A stretch of DNA of 50,816 nucleotides, taken from Myxococcus virescens (GTDB lineage: Bacteria > Myxococcota > Myxococcia > Myxococcales > Myxococcaceae). The notes below the pieces were generated by a model that made no database searches, had not been told where the DNA came from, and saw only the letters and a list, made by a program, of their open reading frames with translations. Within the stretch, counting starts at the first letter, position 1; each line of letters starts with the position of its first letter. The DNA lies in NCBI RefSeq assembly GCF_900101905.1, contig NZ_FNAJ01000028.1, positions 1-50,816 on the forward strand. Reading direction: 5' to 3'. The translations under genes and the position numbers were made by a program. This document shows, piece by piece, positions 34,386 to 45,062 of the stretch.

Positions 34386-37300
34386 TTAGCCGCGCTTCCT
34401 CCGGCGGAGGCCGAGCAGGCCCAGGAGCGCCAGCCAGGACGCGGCGGGCGCCGTGCTGCAGCCGCCACCGGCGAAGGCCCGGGTGAGCTCCACCGTCCAC
34501 GAGTACGCCGCGGGGGTGCTGTCCACGTTGCCCGCGCGGTCCGTGGCCCGCACGCGCAGGGTGTGCTGACCCTCGCCCACGTCATAGCTGTCCCGGCAGG
34601 GCTCGAAGGGGCCCCCGTTCAAGCTGCACTCGTAGGTGACGTCCTCCTCGGAGGCGCCGTACTCGAAGGGCGCCGTCCGGTTTCCGCCGCGCGAGGGCGG
34701 CGTGCGCGAGATGCGCGTGTCGGGCTCCTGGGTGTCGATGATGAACTCGCTGGGCGCGGAGGGCTCGCTGGTGCGGCCCTCGCTGTCGGTGGCGGTGGCC
34801 GTCACCGTGTGCGGGCCATCCTCCAGCGGCTGGGCCGGCGTGCAGGTCCACGCGCCCACGTCGTTGGTGGTGGTGGTGCAGAGCACCGTGTCGCCCTCGT
34901 ACACCGTCACCACCGTGCCCGGCGCCGACGTGCCGCTCAGGGGCGGCGTCGACGTGTTGAGCACCGCGCCGTCGGCGGGCCCGGTGATGACCGGCGGCTC
35001 CGTCGTGGTCAGGGTGATGGTGAAGGTGACGGGCGTGGAGGTGGGGCCGGGGCTGCCGCCCGGAGGCGTGGCGGTGGCCGTCACCGTGTGCGGGCCTTCG
35101 GCCATGGGCGTGGTGGGCGTGCAGCTCCAGTTGCCCGCCGCATCGGCCGTGGTGGTGCAGAGGGCGGTTCCGCCCTCGTACACCGTCACCTCGTCACCCG
35201 GGGTCGCCGTGCCGCTCAGCACGGGCGTCTGCGTGTCCAGCACCGCGTCCGGCGTGGGGCCGGTGATGACCGGAGGCGCCGGCGGCGAGTAGTCGACGAT
35301 GAAGTCCACCGTCGTGGACGTCTGCGGCGCGCCCGGGAAGGTGGAGGTGATGACGGCGGTGTGCGGTCCTTCCTCCAGGTCCGTCGGCAGCGTGCAGCTC
35401 CAGTTCCCCTCCGCGTCGGCGATGACGGTGCACACCGGCGCGGGGTTGCCGTCCAGGTACACGTCCACGGTGGCGCCCGGCGTGGCGGTGCCCTCCAGTT
35501 CCTCGCCGGCGGTGCCGCCCGGCGTCGGGGACGTGACGACAGGGGCCGTCTGGCAGATGGACAGCGCGTCCACGCGGTACGTCACCGCCGTGTCGGAGTT
35601 GTTGGCCAGGTCGCAGTCGGTGTCGACCAGCGCGATGCGCACGTCACCCGTGGCCGCCGTGAAGTCGCGGGACAGGGGGAAGCCCAGGGGCATGGCCTCG
35701 GCGCGCGTGGCCGCGCCCGGACCCCCGTGGGGCGTGTAGCCCAGCGAGAAGCCCTGCACCTGCGTGCCCGCGTTGGCGCTGACGCCGATGACGCCGGGGT
35801 ACCAATGGGTGCCACCCGAGTAGCTCACCGCGCCGGACACGTACCGGATGCGGTAGCGGCCCGGCACGCCCAGCCCGGCCTGGATGGCCGCGTCGGGCAG
35901 CACGGGGGCGTCGATGTCCGACACCTGCGTGCAGTGCGTGTTGCCCTGGCGGGTGATGAACACGCTCACGTCCGCCGTCTGGCACGCGGCGCCGCTCTCC
36001 ACGGTGCACGTGGCCGAGCAGCCGTCCCCGTTGGCGGTGTTGCCGTCATCGCAGGCCTCGCTGTCCGCCTTGATGCCGTCGCCACACGTCACGGCGCACA
36101 CCGACGGGATGCCGGTGCAGCCGAACCCGTCCTCGATGGCGCAGGTGGCCGAGCAGCCGTCGCCCGCCGTGGTGTCGCCGTCGTCGCAGAGCTCACCCTC
36201 GTCGAGGATGCCGTTGCCGCAGACGTTGGGGCTGATGCAGGTGTTGGTGGTGGGGTTGCAGACGCCGCTCTCGCAGACGCCGGACGCATTGCAGGGCTGG
36301 CCGTCCTCCAGGAGGCAGCGCGAGGAGCAGCCGTCGCCGTTGTTGAGGTTGCCGTCGTCACACACCTCGGCGCCCGCGCGGGTGCCGTCGCCACAGGTGG
36401 TGGCGCAGGTGCTGGGCGCGCCGCTGCACGCATAGCCCGGCTCCACGCGGCAGCTGCCGCTGCAGCCGTCGCCCGCCGTGGTGTTGCTGTCGTCGCACTG
36501 CTCGCCGCTGTCCACCGTGCCGTTGCCGCAGGTGAAGAAGCACTGGTTGCCAGCGCCAGGGCAGCTCCAGCCCGGCTCCACCGCGCAGGTGGCGTTGCAG
36601 CCGTCGCCCACGGTGGTGTTGCCGTCATCACACGCCTCGGCGCCCGCGCGGATGCCGTCGCCACAGGTGGTGGCGCAGGTGCTGGGCGCGCCGCTGCACG
36701 CATAGCCCGGCTCCACGCGGCAGCCGGAGGAGCAGCCGTCGCCGCTGGTGGTGTTGGCGTCGTCGCACGTCTCGTTCGAGTCCAGCGCGCCGTTGCCGCA
36801 GCTCTGCACGCACACGGACGGGCCGGTGGCGGGCGCGCTGCACGCGTAACCCTCCTCCACGCGGCACTCGGTGCTGCAGCCGTCCTGCGAGCTCAGGTTG
36901 CCGTCATCGCACTGTTCGCCCGGGTCCACGTTTCCGTTGCCGCAGGTGAGCACGCAGGCCTGGCCCGGGGCGGGGCAGGCGTAGCCCAGCTCCAGGGTGC
37001 AGGCGTTGGAGCAGCCATCACCCAGGGTGGTGTTGCCGTCGTCGCACAGCTCACCCGCGTCCATCCGGCCGTTGCCGCACAGGGGGGCGCAGGTGGACGT
37101 AGTGCCCTGGCACTCGTAGCCGCGCTCGATGCGGCACGCCGAGGAGCAACCGTCCGAGTCGTACTCATTGCCGTCATCGCACTGCTCGCCCTGGTCGATG
37201 GCGCCGTTGCCGCACGTCATCACGCAAGCCTGGCCCGGGGTGGGGCAGGCGTAGCGGGACTCCACGCGGCAGCTCGCGTTGCAGCCGTCGCCCGCCGTGG

Positions 37301-38483
37301 TGTTGCCGTCGTCGCACTGCTCGCCCGGGTTCAGCGTGCCGTTGCCACACGTCTGGGCGCAGGTGCTGGGCTGGCCGGTGCAGCCGTAGCCCGCCTCGAT
37401 GCCGCAGGTGGCGGAGCAGCCGTCACCGTCGGTGGCGTTGCCGTCGTCGCACTCCTCGCGCAGGGACACGGCGCCGTCGCCGCAGCGGTCGTCGTACGCG
37501 TCCACGAACAGGTAGCGGAATGCGTTGGGCTCGGTGGCTGCGTTCTCGTTGCACAGCTCGATGCGGTTGCGGCCCTCGACCCACGGCGCGTTGGTGCCGA
37601 ACTCGCGGAAGATGTTCTTCTCCCAGGGCATGCCCGCTGGCTCGTTGACGACGGTGGGCGTGAAGTCCTGCCCGTTCACCCGTGCGCTGGCGAACTCGTT
37701 GTCGTTGAAGGTGGCCAGCCGCAGGCGGAACTGCGAGACGTTGGTCGTCGAGGGCACCATGAAGTCCTGGTACACGCAGACGGGGGCGCCCAGCGGCGCC
37801 GCCATGAAGCGGGCCGTCTGGATTTCCTGGGGCCAGTCGATGGCGGTCCGCGGACCGGTGGCCGCGCCCGTGGTGGTGCCGCTGTAGAACCAGTGCGGAT
37901 CCGGGCCGACCTCCAGCCGGCGGTTGTTCTCGTCCACGCCGGTGTTGAAGACCGTCACGCCCGCGCGCACGCAGCGGCTGGGGCTGCCGGCGCAGGCGAA
38001 GCCAGGCTCCACCTCGCACAGGCGGTTGCAGCCGTCGCCCTCGAAGCGGTTGCCGTCGTCGCAGACTTCCTGCGCGTAGGACGGGTGGGCGCGGTTGTCG
38101 AACACGCCGTCGCCGCACAGGGACAGGTCACAGTCCGCCGTGCAGTCGGAGCCGGGGACGTTGCTGTCACAGGCCTCGCCGGAGTCGACGACGTTGTTGC
38201 CGCACAGGCTCGCCAGCGAGCAGGGGCGCCCGGGCACGTGGCACAGGTAGCCTGCTTCGATGGTGCCAGAGGCGGAACAGCCGTCGCCGCTGGTGGTGTT
38301 GCCGTCGTCACATTCCTCGCCGGGCTCGAGCTGGCCGTCTCCGAAGAGGGAGGCGGTCCGGCTCACGAGCACGGGCTCGGTGGGGGGCACGGCTGTCCGG
38401 GCACCGCCCGAATCACAGCCGGTCAGGGATGAGAGCAGCGCGAGACAGAGCGCCGCCGTCTTGAAGAGGACACGCGTTTTCAT
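34386..38483 (-). CDS. DUF4215 cysteine-rich lipoprotein with MYXO-CTERM tail
   Basis: This 1365-residue surface protein begins with a lipoprotein signal (LALLSSLTGC, Cys23). About fourteen DUF4215/Myxo_disulph repeats (pattern CGNGxxDxGEQCDDGNTTxGDGC) follow in two groups: three, then a globular domain at about 175-325 with LEVGPDPHWFYSG, then eleven more. A beta-rich domain and three Ig-like adhesion repeats come next (PPVITGPTPDAVL and the like, with TPGDEVTVYEGG). It ends GCSTAPAASWLALLGLLGLR plus RRKRG, the MYXO-CTERM sorting signal. It lies 20 nt after the OmpA gene in one operon. The design resembles TraA, the outer-membrane exchange receptor, but it is far longer and I see no proof of that role. 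Confidence 0.85.
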   Translation of the reverse strand: MKTRVLFKTAALCLALLSSLTGCDSGGARTAVPPTEPVLVSRTASLFGDGQLEPGEECDDGNTTSGDGCSASGTIEAGYLCHVPGRPCSLASLCGNNVVDSGEACDSNVPGSDCTADCDLSLCGDGVFDNRAHPSYAQEVCDDGNRFEGDGCNRLCEVEPGFACAGSPSRCVRAGVTVFNTGVDENNRRLEVGPDPHWFYSGTTTGAATGPRTAIDWPQEIQTARFMAAPLGAPVCVYQDFMVPSTTNVSQFRLRLATFNDNEFASARVNGQDFTPTVVNEPAGMPWEKNIFREFGTNAPWVEGRNRIELCNENAATEPNAFRYLFVDAYDDRCGDGAVSLREECDDGNATDGDGCSATCGIEAGYGCTGQPSTCAQTCGNGTLNPGEQCDDGNTTAGDGCNASCRVESRYACPTPGQACVMTCGNGAIDQGEQCDDGNEYDSDGCSSACRIERGYECQGTTSTCAPLCGNGRMDAGELCDDGNTTLGDGCSNACTLELGYACPAPGQACVLTCGNGNVDPGEQCDDGNLSSQDGCSTECRVEEGYACSAPATGPSVCVQSCGNGALDSNETCDDANTTSGDGCSSGCRVEPGYACSGAPSTCATTCGDGIRAGAEACDDGNTTVGDGCNATCAVEPGWSCPGAGNQCFFTCGNGTVDSGEQCDDSNTTAGDGCSGSCRVEPGYACSGAPSTCATTCGDGTRAGAEVCDDGNLNNGDGCSSRCLLEDGQPCNASGVCESGVCNPTTNTCISPNVCGNGILDEGELCDDGDTTAGDGCSATCAIEDGFGCTGIPSVCAVTCGDGIKADSEACDDGNTANGDGCSATCTVESGAACQTADVSVFITRQGNTHCTQVSDIDAPVLPDAAIQAGLGVPGRYRIRYVSGAVSYSGGTHWYPGVIGVSANAGTQVQGFSLGYTPHGGPGAATRAEAMPLGFPLSRDFTAATGDVRIALVDTDCDLANNSDTAVTYRVDALSICQTAPVVTSPTPGGTAGEELEGTATPGATVDVYLDGNPAPVCTVIADAEGNWSCTLPTDLEEGPHTAVITSTFPGAPQTSTTVDFIVDYSPPAPPVITGPTPDAVLDTQTPVLSGTATPGDEVTVYEGGTALCTTTADAAGNWSCTPTTPMAEGPHTVTATATPPGGSPGPTSTPVTFTITLTTTEPPVITGPADGAVLNTSTPPLSGTSAPGTVVTVYEGDTVLCTTTTNDVGAWTCTPAQPLEDGPHTVTATATDSEGRTSEPSAPSEFIIDTQEPDTRISRTPPSRGGNRTAPFEYGASEEDVTYECSLNGGPFEPCRDSYDVGEGQHTLRVRATDRAGNVDSTPAAYSWTVELTRAFAGGGCSTAPAASWLALLGLLGLRRRKRG
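36384..36723 (-). repeat. Identical 70-nt segments within the DUF4215 repeats
   Basis: Bases 36384-36453 and 36654-36723 are identical over 70 nt with an offset of 270 nt, about two repeat units. This indicates a recent internal duplication or gene conversion in the DUF4215 array. Confidence 0.8.
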
Positions 38484-38503
38484 GGGGATGTCTGCCTCGG
38501 TTC

Positions 38504-40345
38504 TCAGTGGGTGTCGGGAGAGGGCTCGCCCTGCTGCGTCTGCACGCCCTCTGCGTCGCCGACGATCTTGAACTCCACGCGGCGGTTCTTCGCGCGGCCC
38601 TGGGTGGTGTTGTTGTCTGCGATGGGCTGGGTGGTACCGAAGCCCTTGGCATCCATGCGCTCCCGGGCCACGCCCTTGCTCACCAGGTAGCGAACGACAG
38701 CGTCGGCGCGGCGCTGGGACAGGTCCAGGTTGTAGTCAGGATTGCCGCGGTTGTCGGTGTGGCCCTCGACACGCACCTTCTCCACTTCCGGGTGGGCGAT
38801 GAGGATGTTGGCCACCGTGTCGAGCAGCTTGTTGCTGCGCGCGATGATGACGTCCTTGTTGTTCTCGAAGTAGACGGCCTCGAGCAGCTGGATGCGATTC
38901 TCGCCAATCTGCGCGAGCTGCTTCTCCTTGCAGCCGTGGTTCTTCGCCGGGCCAGGCTCGGTGGGGCAGTTGTCGAGCCGGTCGACGATGCCGTCACCGT
39001 CGGTATCCTTGTCCGGGCAGCCGCGGTTCTCCTTGATGCCGGCCTCGTTGGGGCAGCGGTCGGCGGTGTCGAGCACACCGTCGTTGTCGTTGTCCGGGTC
39101 GGGGCAGCCGTCCTCGTCCTGGAAGCCGTCCTTGTCCTCGGCCTGGTCCGGGCACTGGTCCTTGGCGTCGGAGATGCCGTCCCCGTCCGTGTCCGGGTCA
39201 TCCGGGCAGCCGTCCTGGTCCTCGAAGCCGTTGAGGTTCTCCGCCTCCTTCGGGCAGCGGTCCGCCAGGTTGGGCAGGCCGTCGCCGTCGTCGTCCCCGT
39301 CCGGGCAGCCATACAGCTCCGACAGGCCCTCGTCGGTGGGGCAGCGGTCGGCGGCGTTCTTGATGCCGTCCCCGTCCAGGTCGAAGTCTGGACAGCGGGC
39401 GGGGTCATGCGGCTGACCCTCCACACATGCGTTGGGCGTGGCGGCGGGGGTGCCGAAGGTGAGCCCGGCGAGCACCCGGAACGACGGCGTGCCCGGCGTG
39501 CTGCCGAAGCCAGGGCCACCCATGGCGTAGACTTCCGTGCCCGCGGGCATGGGAACGCGCACGCCCAGCAGCACTTCCATCGACTCCGGCGCATCCGCGA
39601 CGGGCAGGGTGCCGCGCACCACCAGCTCCTGGCGGAAGCCGAGCAGGCCGGCGGACAGGTTGACGCCGCCGTTCAGCTCCGTGCCCAGCTCGTCGAGGTG
39701 CGGCTGCGTGTTGGGGGACAGCGCATACGTCTTGGTCCGCACCAGCGCGCCCAGGTCGGCGCCCACGCGCCACGTGCCACCCAGTTGCTTGCCCAGGCCG
39801 AGCCGAGGCGAGAAGACGAAGCCCTGGTCCCGGGTGAGCGTCTCCGTGCTGCCAATGGGCAGGGCCGCGCCGAGGTGCAGGCCCAAATCCATCAGCCCGC
39901 CGCGCTGCTCGGAGAGGATTCCCGCGCGCGCCTGGACCCACGGCGTGCCAAGCGCGCTCGTGGACGGCGTGGCGACGCCCAGCGCCGCGGTGTCCGGTCC
40001 CCACTGGGACACAATGGGCACCTGCGCGCCGAGCTCCAACCAGTCGGTGATGGCATAGGCACCACTGAGGTGCACCGTCACGCGGTTGGAGACGATGACA
40101 CCTTGCTGCTCTCCACCGGAGACGAGCACCAAGGGCTCCTTCTCATAGTGTCCGGTGAAGCCGAGGCGGTACTCGCCGCGGGACATGAGGTCGCCGGTGG
40201 ACAGCACCAGGCTGTCGCGTGCACCGGGATTGAGTTGCAGCCGCTCCAGCTCGATGCCGGGGATGCGCTGCGCCTGGGCTTGAGCCGTGACCGCCCAGAG
40301 GACGGCCAGACCTCCAAGCCACGGGTGATACGGATGTGAAGACAA
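38504..40345 (-). CDS. OmpA-family outer-membrane protein with TSP type 3 repeats
   Basis: The start is taken as TTG at 40345, preceded by GGGGGAGGAA and followed by a signal-peptide-like stretch (WLGGLAVLWAVTAQAQA); the frame is open further upstream but without a signal peptide. The 613-residue product has an N-terminal beta-barrel-like region, then thrombospondin type 3 calcium-binding repeats (DLDGDGIKNAADRCP, DTDGDGIVDRLDNCP and others, about residues 310-470). It ends with an OmpA peptidoglycan-binding domain (VRVEGHTDNRGNPDYNLDLS, followed by QRRADAVVRYL). TraB of the myxobacterial outer-membrane exchange system has this same order. The adjacent DUF4215 gene could be the partner, as TraA is for TraB. 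Confidence 0.88.
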   Translation of the reverse strand: MSSHPYHPWLGGLAVLWAVTAQAQAQRIPGIELERLQLNPGARDSLVLSTGDLMSRGEYRLGFTGHYEKEPLVLVSGGEQQGVIVSNRVTVHLSGAYAITDWLELGAQVPIVSQWGPDTAALGVATPSTSALGTPWVQARAGILSEQRGGLMDLGLHLGAALPIGSTETLTRDQGFVFSPRLGLGKQLGGTWRVGADLGALVRTKTYALSPNTQPHLDELGTELNGGVNLSAGLLGFRQELVVRGTLPVADAPESMEVLLGVRVPMPAGTEVYAMGGPGFGSTPGTPSFRVLAGLTFGTPAATPNACVEGQPHDPARCPDFDLDGDGIKNAADRCPTDEGLSELYGCPDGDDDGDGLPNLADRCPKEAENLNGFEDQDGCPDDPDTDGDGISDAKDQCPDQAEDKDGFQDEDGCPDPDNDNDGVLDTADRCPNEAGIKENRGCPDKDTDGDGIVDRLDNCPTEPGPAKNHGCKEKQLAQIGENRIQLLEAVYFENNKDVIIARSNKLLDTVANILIAHPEVEKVRVEGHTDNRGNPDYNLDLSQRRADAVVRYLVSKGVARERMDAKGFGTTQPIADNNTTQGRAKNRRVEFKIVGDAEGVQTQQGEPSPDTH

Positions 40346-40420
40346 GAGTTCCTCCCCCTCAACGTGGCGCCGGAAAAGCGCACGCGGGTGTGTCCGCCAT
40401 GCTTGAGACGCGGGGTGTTC

Positions 40421-40437
40421 TGCACGCAACGCGCCAC
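40421..40437 (-). promoter_or_regulatory. Sigma-54-like promoter of the OmpA/DUF4215 operon
   Basis: On the minus strand these bases read GTGGCGCGTTGCGTGCA, with GG and GC in the correct -24/-12 spacing and 10 of 14 consensus positions. The nearest TGACGTGTCA site lies 76 nt upstream, comparable with the 62-nt gap at the two 116-residue genes. Confidence 0.4.
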
Positions 40438-40512
40438 GTTTGCCATGGGGGGGGAACCTCAGAGGTGTGTGAGAGGGACCTGGGGAGTGGGTTGGGTTTG
40501 GACGGGGGCCGT

Positions 40513-40564
40513 TGACGTGTCAGCGCCGTGTCGCACCGCCGCCTGACGCGTCAATGACGTGTCA
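40513..40564. promoter_or_regulatory. Cluster of three TGACGYGTCA palindromes
   Basis: TGACGTGTCA at 40513-40522, TGACGCGTCA at 40544-40553 and TGACGTGTCA at 40555-40564 occupy the gap between the divergent OmpA operon and the AcoR-type gene. They match the sites in front of the two 116-residue genes 10 kb away. They may serve the minus-strand operon, the plus-strand gene or both. Confidence 0.6.
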
Positions 40565-40621
40565 GGCGAGGTCCCGGCACCGGATGTCGAAGGTGGGGTG
40601 GGGGGCGACCCGTACTGTGTG

Positions 40622-42814
40622 ATGCGCTGCGTCAGGTTGGGCCAGAAACATTGCGGCGTTCCCAGGTTGTTGTCGCCATCGGGATTCAACCAAGATTCAA
40701 GGTCCTTGGGGACGCTGACGCTCAGCGCATCACCGCTCCTGTGGGAGCAGTTCCTCGTGGGGGCACTCGACGGGGAGGCGGGGTTGCGCCCGGAGTTGCG
40801 CTCCATCCTCCCCCGCTGGCAGCGCTCACGGTCGCTGGGCGCCCCGAGCACCGGACAGCCGGACGAAGGGCCCAGTGTGGGCAGCCTGGCGCTGGTCGAG
40901 CGCCGGGCCCGGCTGGAGCCGGTGTGGCACGAGCTGGGCGGCATGCTGGAGATGTTGTCGGCGGCGCCCCTTCCTTCGGGGCGGGTGGCGCTGCTCGCGG
41001 ACCGCGAGGGCGTCATCCTGGCGACGCGGAGCTCGGGCGGGGACTTCACCCACCACGCGGATTACGTGCGCCTGGTGGAGGGGGCCTGCTGGGATGAGAC
41101 GTCACGCGGGACGAATGCCATTGGCACTGCCCTGGCGGAGTCCTCCGCCGTCGCGGTGGTGGGGCCGGCGCACTACGCGCAGCGGCACCATGGGCTCGTC
41201 TGCTACGCGGCGCCGGTCCATGACCCCTTTGGAGAGCTGGTGGCCGTGCTGGACGTCACGGGGCCGGCTGGCGCGGCGGATCCGCTGGTGCTGGTGGCGG
41301 TGGCCAGTGTGGCCCATGCCGCCGAGGCGCGGCTGCGCGAGGTCGCCTGGGCCCGGGTGGCCGCGGCGGCGCGGGGAGGATTGGAGTCGCGCCTGTCGCG
41401 TGAGGAGGGCCCGGTGCTCGTCGTCGAGCCGATGGGGCGGGTGAGTCGCTTCAATGCGGCCGCGCGCGCGTTGCTCGGTGGGCAGGGGCCAATGGAGGTG
41501 GAGGCGGCGCTCGGTGTGTCGTGGCGGGTGCTGACGGACGCCGCGTTGCGAGGCGTGGCGCTGGAGACGCGTCTTGCTTCACAGGGGCCGGCGTGGCGCA
41601 TCCATGCGGAGGCGGTGGGGACGGGGGATGGGCGCTCGGCGCTCGCGGTGCTGGTGCGGCTGGAGTCTTCGGGTGTCCGGTCCCTGGGCATGACCCCTGG
41701 GCGCGCGGATTCACGTCCTGTGGTGGCGGAGCCTTCCTCTGAGGGCCGTGCGCCTCGCACGCTGTCCCGGGACCTGTGGGGGGCGGATACGGTGGTGCCA
41801 CCTGGACCGTGGGCGGCGCTCAAGGGGAACGACCCGCAGCACCGCGCCACGTTGCGAGAAGCGGAGCGGTTCGCGCCCACGAGCTTGCCGGTGCTCCTGC
41901 TGTCGGAGACGGGCACGGGCAAGGAGCTCCTCGCTCGTGCACTGCACGCGGCCAGCGCGGTCGCCACGGGGCCCTTCGTGGCGGTGAACTGTGGCGCGCT
42001 GTCGCCCGCGTTGCTGGAGAGTGAGCTGTTCGGCCACGCGCCTGGCGCCTTCACCGGCGCGCGTGTCGGCGGCGCGGAGGGAAAGCTGGCGGCGGCGGAC
42101 GGCGGGACGCTCTTCCTCGACGAACTGGCGGAGATGCCGCCCGCGCTCCAGGTGTTGCTGCTTCGGGTGCTGGAGGACGGTGCCTATTCGCGCGTGGGAG
42201 AGTCCCGCGTGCGACGCTCGCGCTTCCGCCTGGTGGGCGCCACCTGCAGGGATTTGGACGCGGCCGTGCGCAACGGCACGTTCCGCTCCGACCTCTACTT
42301 CCGCCTCCAGGGCGCGGTGCTGCGGCTGCCACCGCTGCGCGAGCGCAACGACCTGCCGGAGCTGGCCCATGCACTCCTCCGGCGGTTGTCGGAAGAAGAA
42401 GGCTTGGCCACGCCGAGCATCTCCGCCGCCGCGCTCACCCGGCTCGCAGCCCACCCCTGGCCCGGCAACGTGCGCGAGCTGAAGACAGTGCTGCGGTTGG
42501 CGCTGGTGCGCGCGGGAGGCGCCCCCGTGTTGGACGTGGACGCCCTGCCGTCAGGGCTGGGAAGCCCGCTTTCGCCCGGGGCCCAGGGAGAACCACGGCC
42601 CGCCGCGCCGCCTGCTTCCATTCCGCCGAGTCAACCGAGCGCGGGTGCCGCCGCCGCCGGCCCGCTGCGCGAGCTGGAGGCCCGCGCCATCCAGGAGGCC
42701 CTGGCGCTCAGTGGCGGCAACGTGGCGCAGGCCGCCCGGCGTCTGGGCATTGCACGAAGCACGCTCTACCGGATGGCGGAGCGCTTCGGCATCACGCTGC
42801 CCTCGCGCGCCTGA
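40622..42814 (+). CDS. AcoR-type sigma-54 enhancer-binding protein
   Basis: Residues about 35-220 match AcoR-like activators: ILPRWQRSRSLG, a GAF domain with LLADREGVILA and ETSRGTNAIGTAL, and HGLVCYAAPVHDPFGELVAV. The AAA+ domain has Walker A SETGTGKE (428-435), GAFTGA (475-480) and GGTLFLDE; the C-terminus is a single Fis-type helix-turn-helix (GNVAQAARRLGIARSTLYRM). This family activates aldehyde or acetoin catabolic genes, which fits the aldehyde dehydrogenase next to it. The true start is uncertain: ATG 40622 is used here, TTG 40706 is also possible, and the longer frame from 40559 would overlap a regulatory site. Confidence 0.85.
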   Translation: MRCVRLGQKHCGVPRLLSPSGFNQDSRSLGTLTLSASPLLWEQFLVGALDGEAGLRPELRSILPRWQRSRSLGAPSTGQPDEGPSVGSLALVERRARLEPVWHELGGMLEMLSAAPLPSGRVALLADREGVILATRSSGGDFTHHADYVRLVEGACWDETSRGTNAIGTALAESSAVAVVGPAHYAQRHHGLVCYAAPVHDPFGELVAVLDVTGPAGAADPLVLVAVASVAHAAEARLREVAWARVAAAARGGLESRLSREEGPVLVVEPMGRVSRFNAAARALLGGQGPMEVEAALGVSWRVLTDAALRGVALETRLASQGPAWRIHAEAVGTGDGRSALAVLVRLESSGVRSLGMTPGRADSRPVVAEPSSEGRAPRTLSRDLWGADTVVPPGPWAALKGNDPQHRATLREAERFAPTSLPVLLLSETGTGKELLARALHAASAVATGPFVAVNCGALSPALLESELFGHAPGAFTGARVGGAEGKLAAADGGTLFLDELAEMPPALQVLLLRVLEDGAYSRVGESRVRRSRFRLVGATCRDLDAAVRNGTFRSDLYFRLQGAVLRLPPLRERNDLPELAHALLRRLSEEEGLATPSISAAALTRLAAHPWPGNVRELKTVLRLALVRAGGAPVLDVDALPSGLGSPLSPGAQGEPRPAAPPASIPPSQPSAGAAAAGPLRELEARAIQEALALSGGNVAQAARRLGIARSTLYRMAERFGITLPSRA

Positions 42815-42842
42815 ACGTTCACTGGAGGACGGTGTCCATCGC

Positions 42843-42903
42843 GCGACGCACCTGTCGCGCTCCGCGCCATGCGTGTCCGGACAGGTGTCGCAGAGCGGGA
42901 CAC
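42843..42903 (+). promoter_or_regulatory. Possible activator sites before the aldehyde dehydrogenase gene
   Basis: Three dyads occur here: GCGACGCACCTGTCGC (42843-42858), TGTCCGGACA (42874-42883) and GTGTCGCAGAGCGGGACAC (42885-42903). They lie 31-91 nt upstream of a sigma-54 promoter, the expected position for enhancers of the AcoR-type activator encoded just before. Confidence 0.45.
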
Positions 42904-42933
42904 GACGCGCCGCAACGTCGACGGATGCGAGCA

Positions 42934-42950
42934 CTGGCACGCGCGCTGCT
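42934..42950 (+). promoter_or_regulatory. Sigma-54 promoter of the aldehyde dehydrogenase gene
   Basis: CTGGCACGCGCGCTGCT matches the -24/-12 consensus at 12 of 14 defined positions, with a perfect CTGGCACG -24 element. It lies 41 nt before the GTG start of the dehydrogenase gene. Confidence 0.75.
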
Positions 42951-42990
42951 CTGGGGTGGCCCGTTCACCAAACCAGCCCAGGAGAGCGCA

Positions 42991-44510
<1,520 letters not shown>

Positions 44511-44511
<1 letters not shown>

Positions 44512-44948
44512 TGGGTAGCGCCGGTGCCGGCCCCGGCACGGGCGGACAGGACGGCGCCACGGCGGTGGCCCGGGTGGACGTGACGCCCGAGGCCGCCGCC
44601 GTCATCCGCCAGCTCCGCGCCACGCACGGGCCCTTGATGTTCCATCAGTCGGGAGGCTGCTGCGACGGCAGCGCGCCCATGTGCTACCCCGTGGGGGACT
44701 TCCGCGTGGGCCAGCGCGACGTCTTCCTGGGCGAGGTGGAGGGCTGCCCCGTCTACATTGGCGGCGCGCAGTTCGAGTACTGGCAGCACACGCACCTCAC
44801 CCTGGACGTGGTGAAGGGGCGGGGCGCCGGCTTCAGCCTGGAGTCCCCGCTGGGCGTGCGCTTCCTCACCCGCAGCCGCGTCTTCACGGACGAGGAATAC
44901 GAACGGATGAAGAACGCGCCGCCGCCTCGGCGTGGACCTCCGGAGTAG
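44511..44948 (+). CDS. DUF779 family protein
   Basis: A 145-residue protein with the conserved DUF779 core: LMFHQSGGCCDGSAPMCYP, then VFLGEVEGCPVYIGGAQFEYWQHT. The cysteine cluster suggests metal binding. Genes of this family occur next to AcoD/ExaC-type aldehyde dehydrogenases, and this one starts on the stop codon of that gene (TGATG), so both are made together. Its biochemical role is not established. Confidence 0.85.
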
Positions 44949-45062
44949 CCGTTCCGGCGGTGGCCTGCGCGTCGCCTGGGAGAAGCGCTTCATCGTCCGA
45001 ACGGGCTCCGGCGTCAGCCCGTGGGGCGGGACGGCGGGCTTCTCCTTGGGCTCCAACCCCAT

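Noticed and set aside
36000..38400. Regular repeats suggestive of a CRISPR array
   Set aside because: They are in-frame DUF4215 protein repeats of about 120 nt with no short identical repeats or unique spacers of CRISPR size.
34287..38432. Long plus-strand open frame across the DUF4215 gene
   Set aside because: It is the antisense reading of a repetitive gene; the translation is Val/Ala/Gly/Arg-rich without any family feature, while the minus strand has a signal peptide, repeats and MYXO-CTERM.
40637..40654. TGGGCC...TTGC upstream of the AcoR-type gene as a sigma-54 promoter
   Set aside because: The distance between the GG and GC elements is one base too long for a -24/-12 promoter, and it may lie within the coding sequence.
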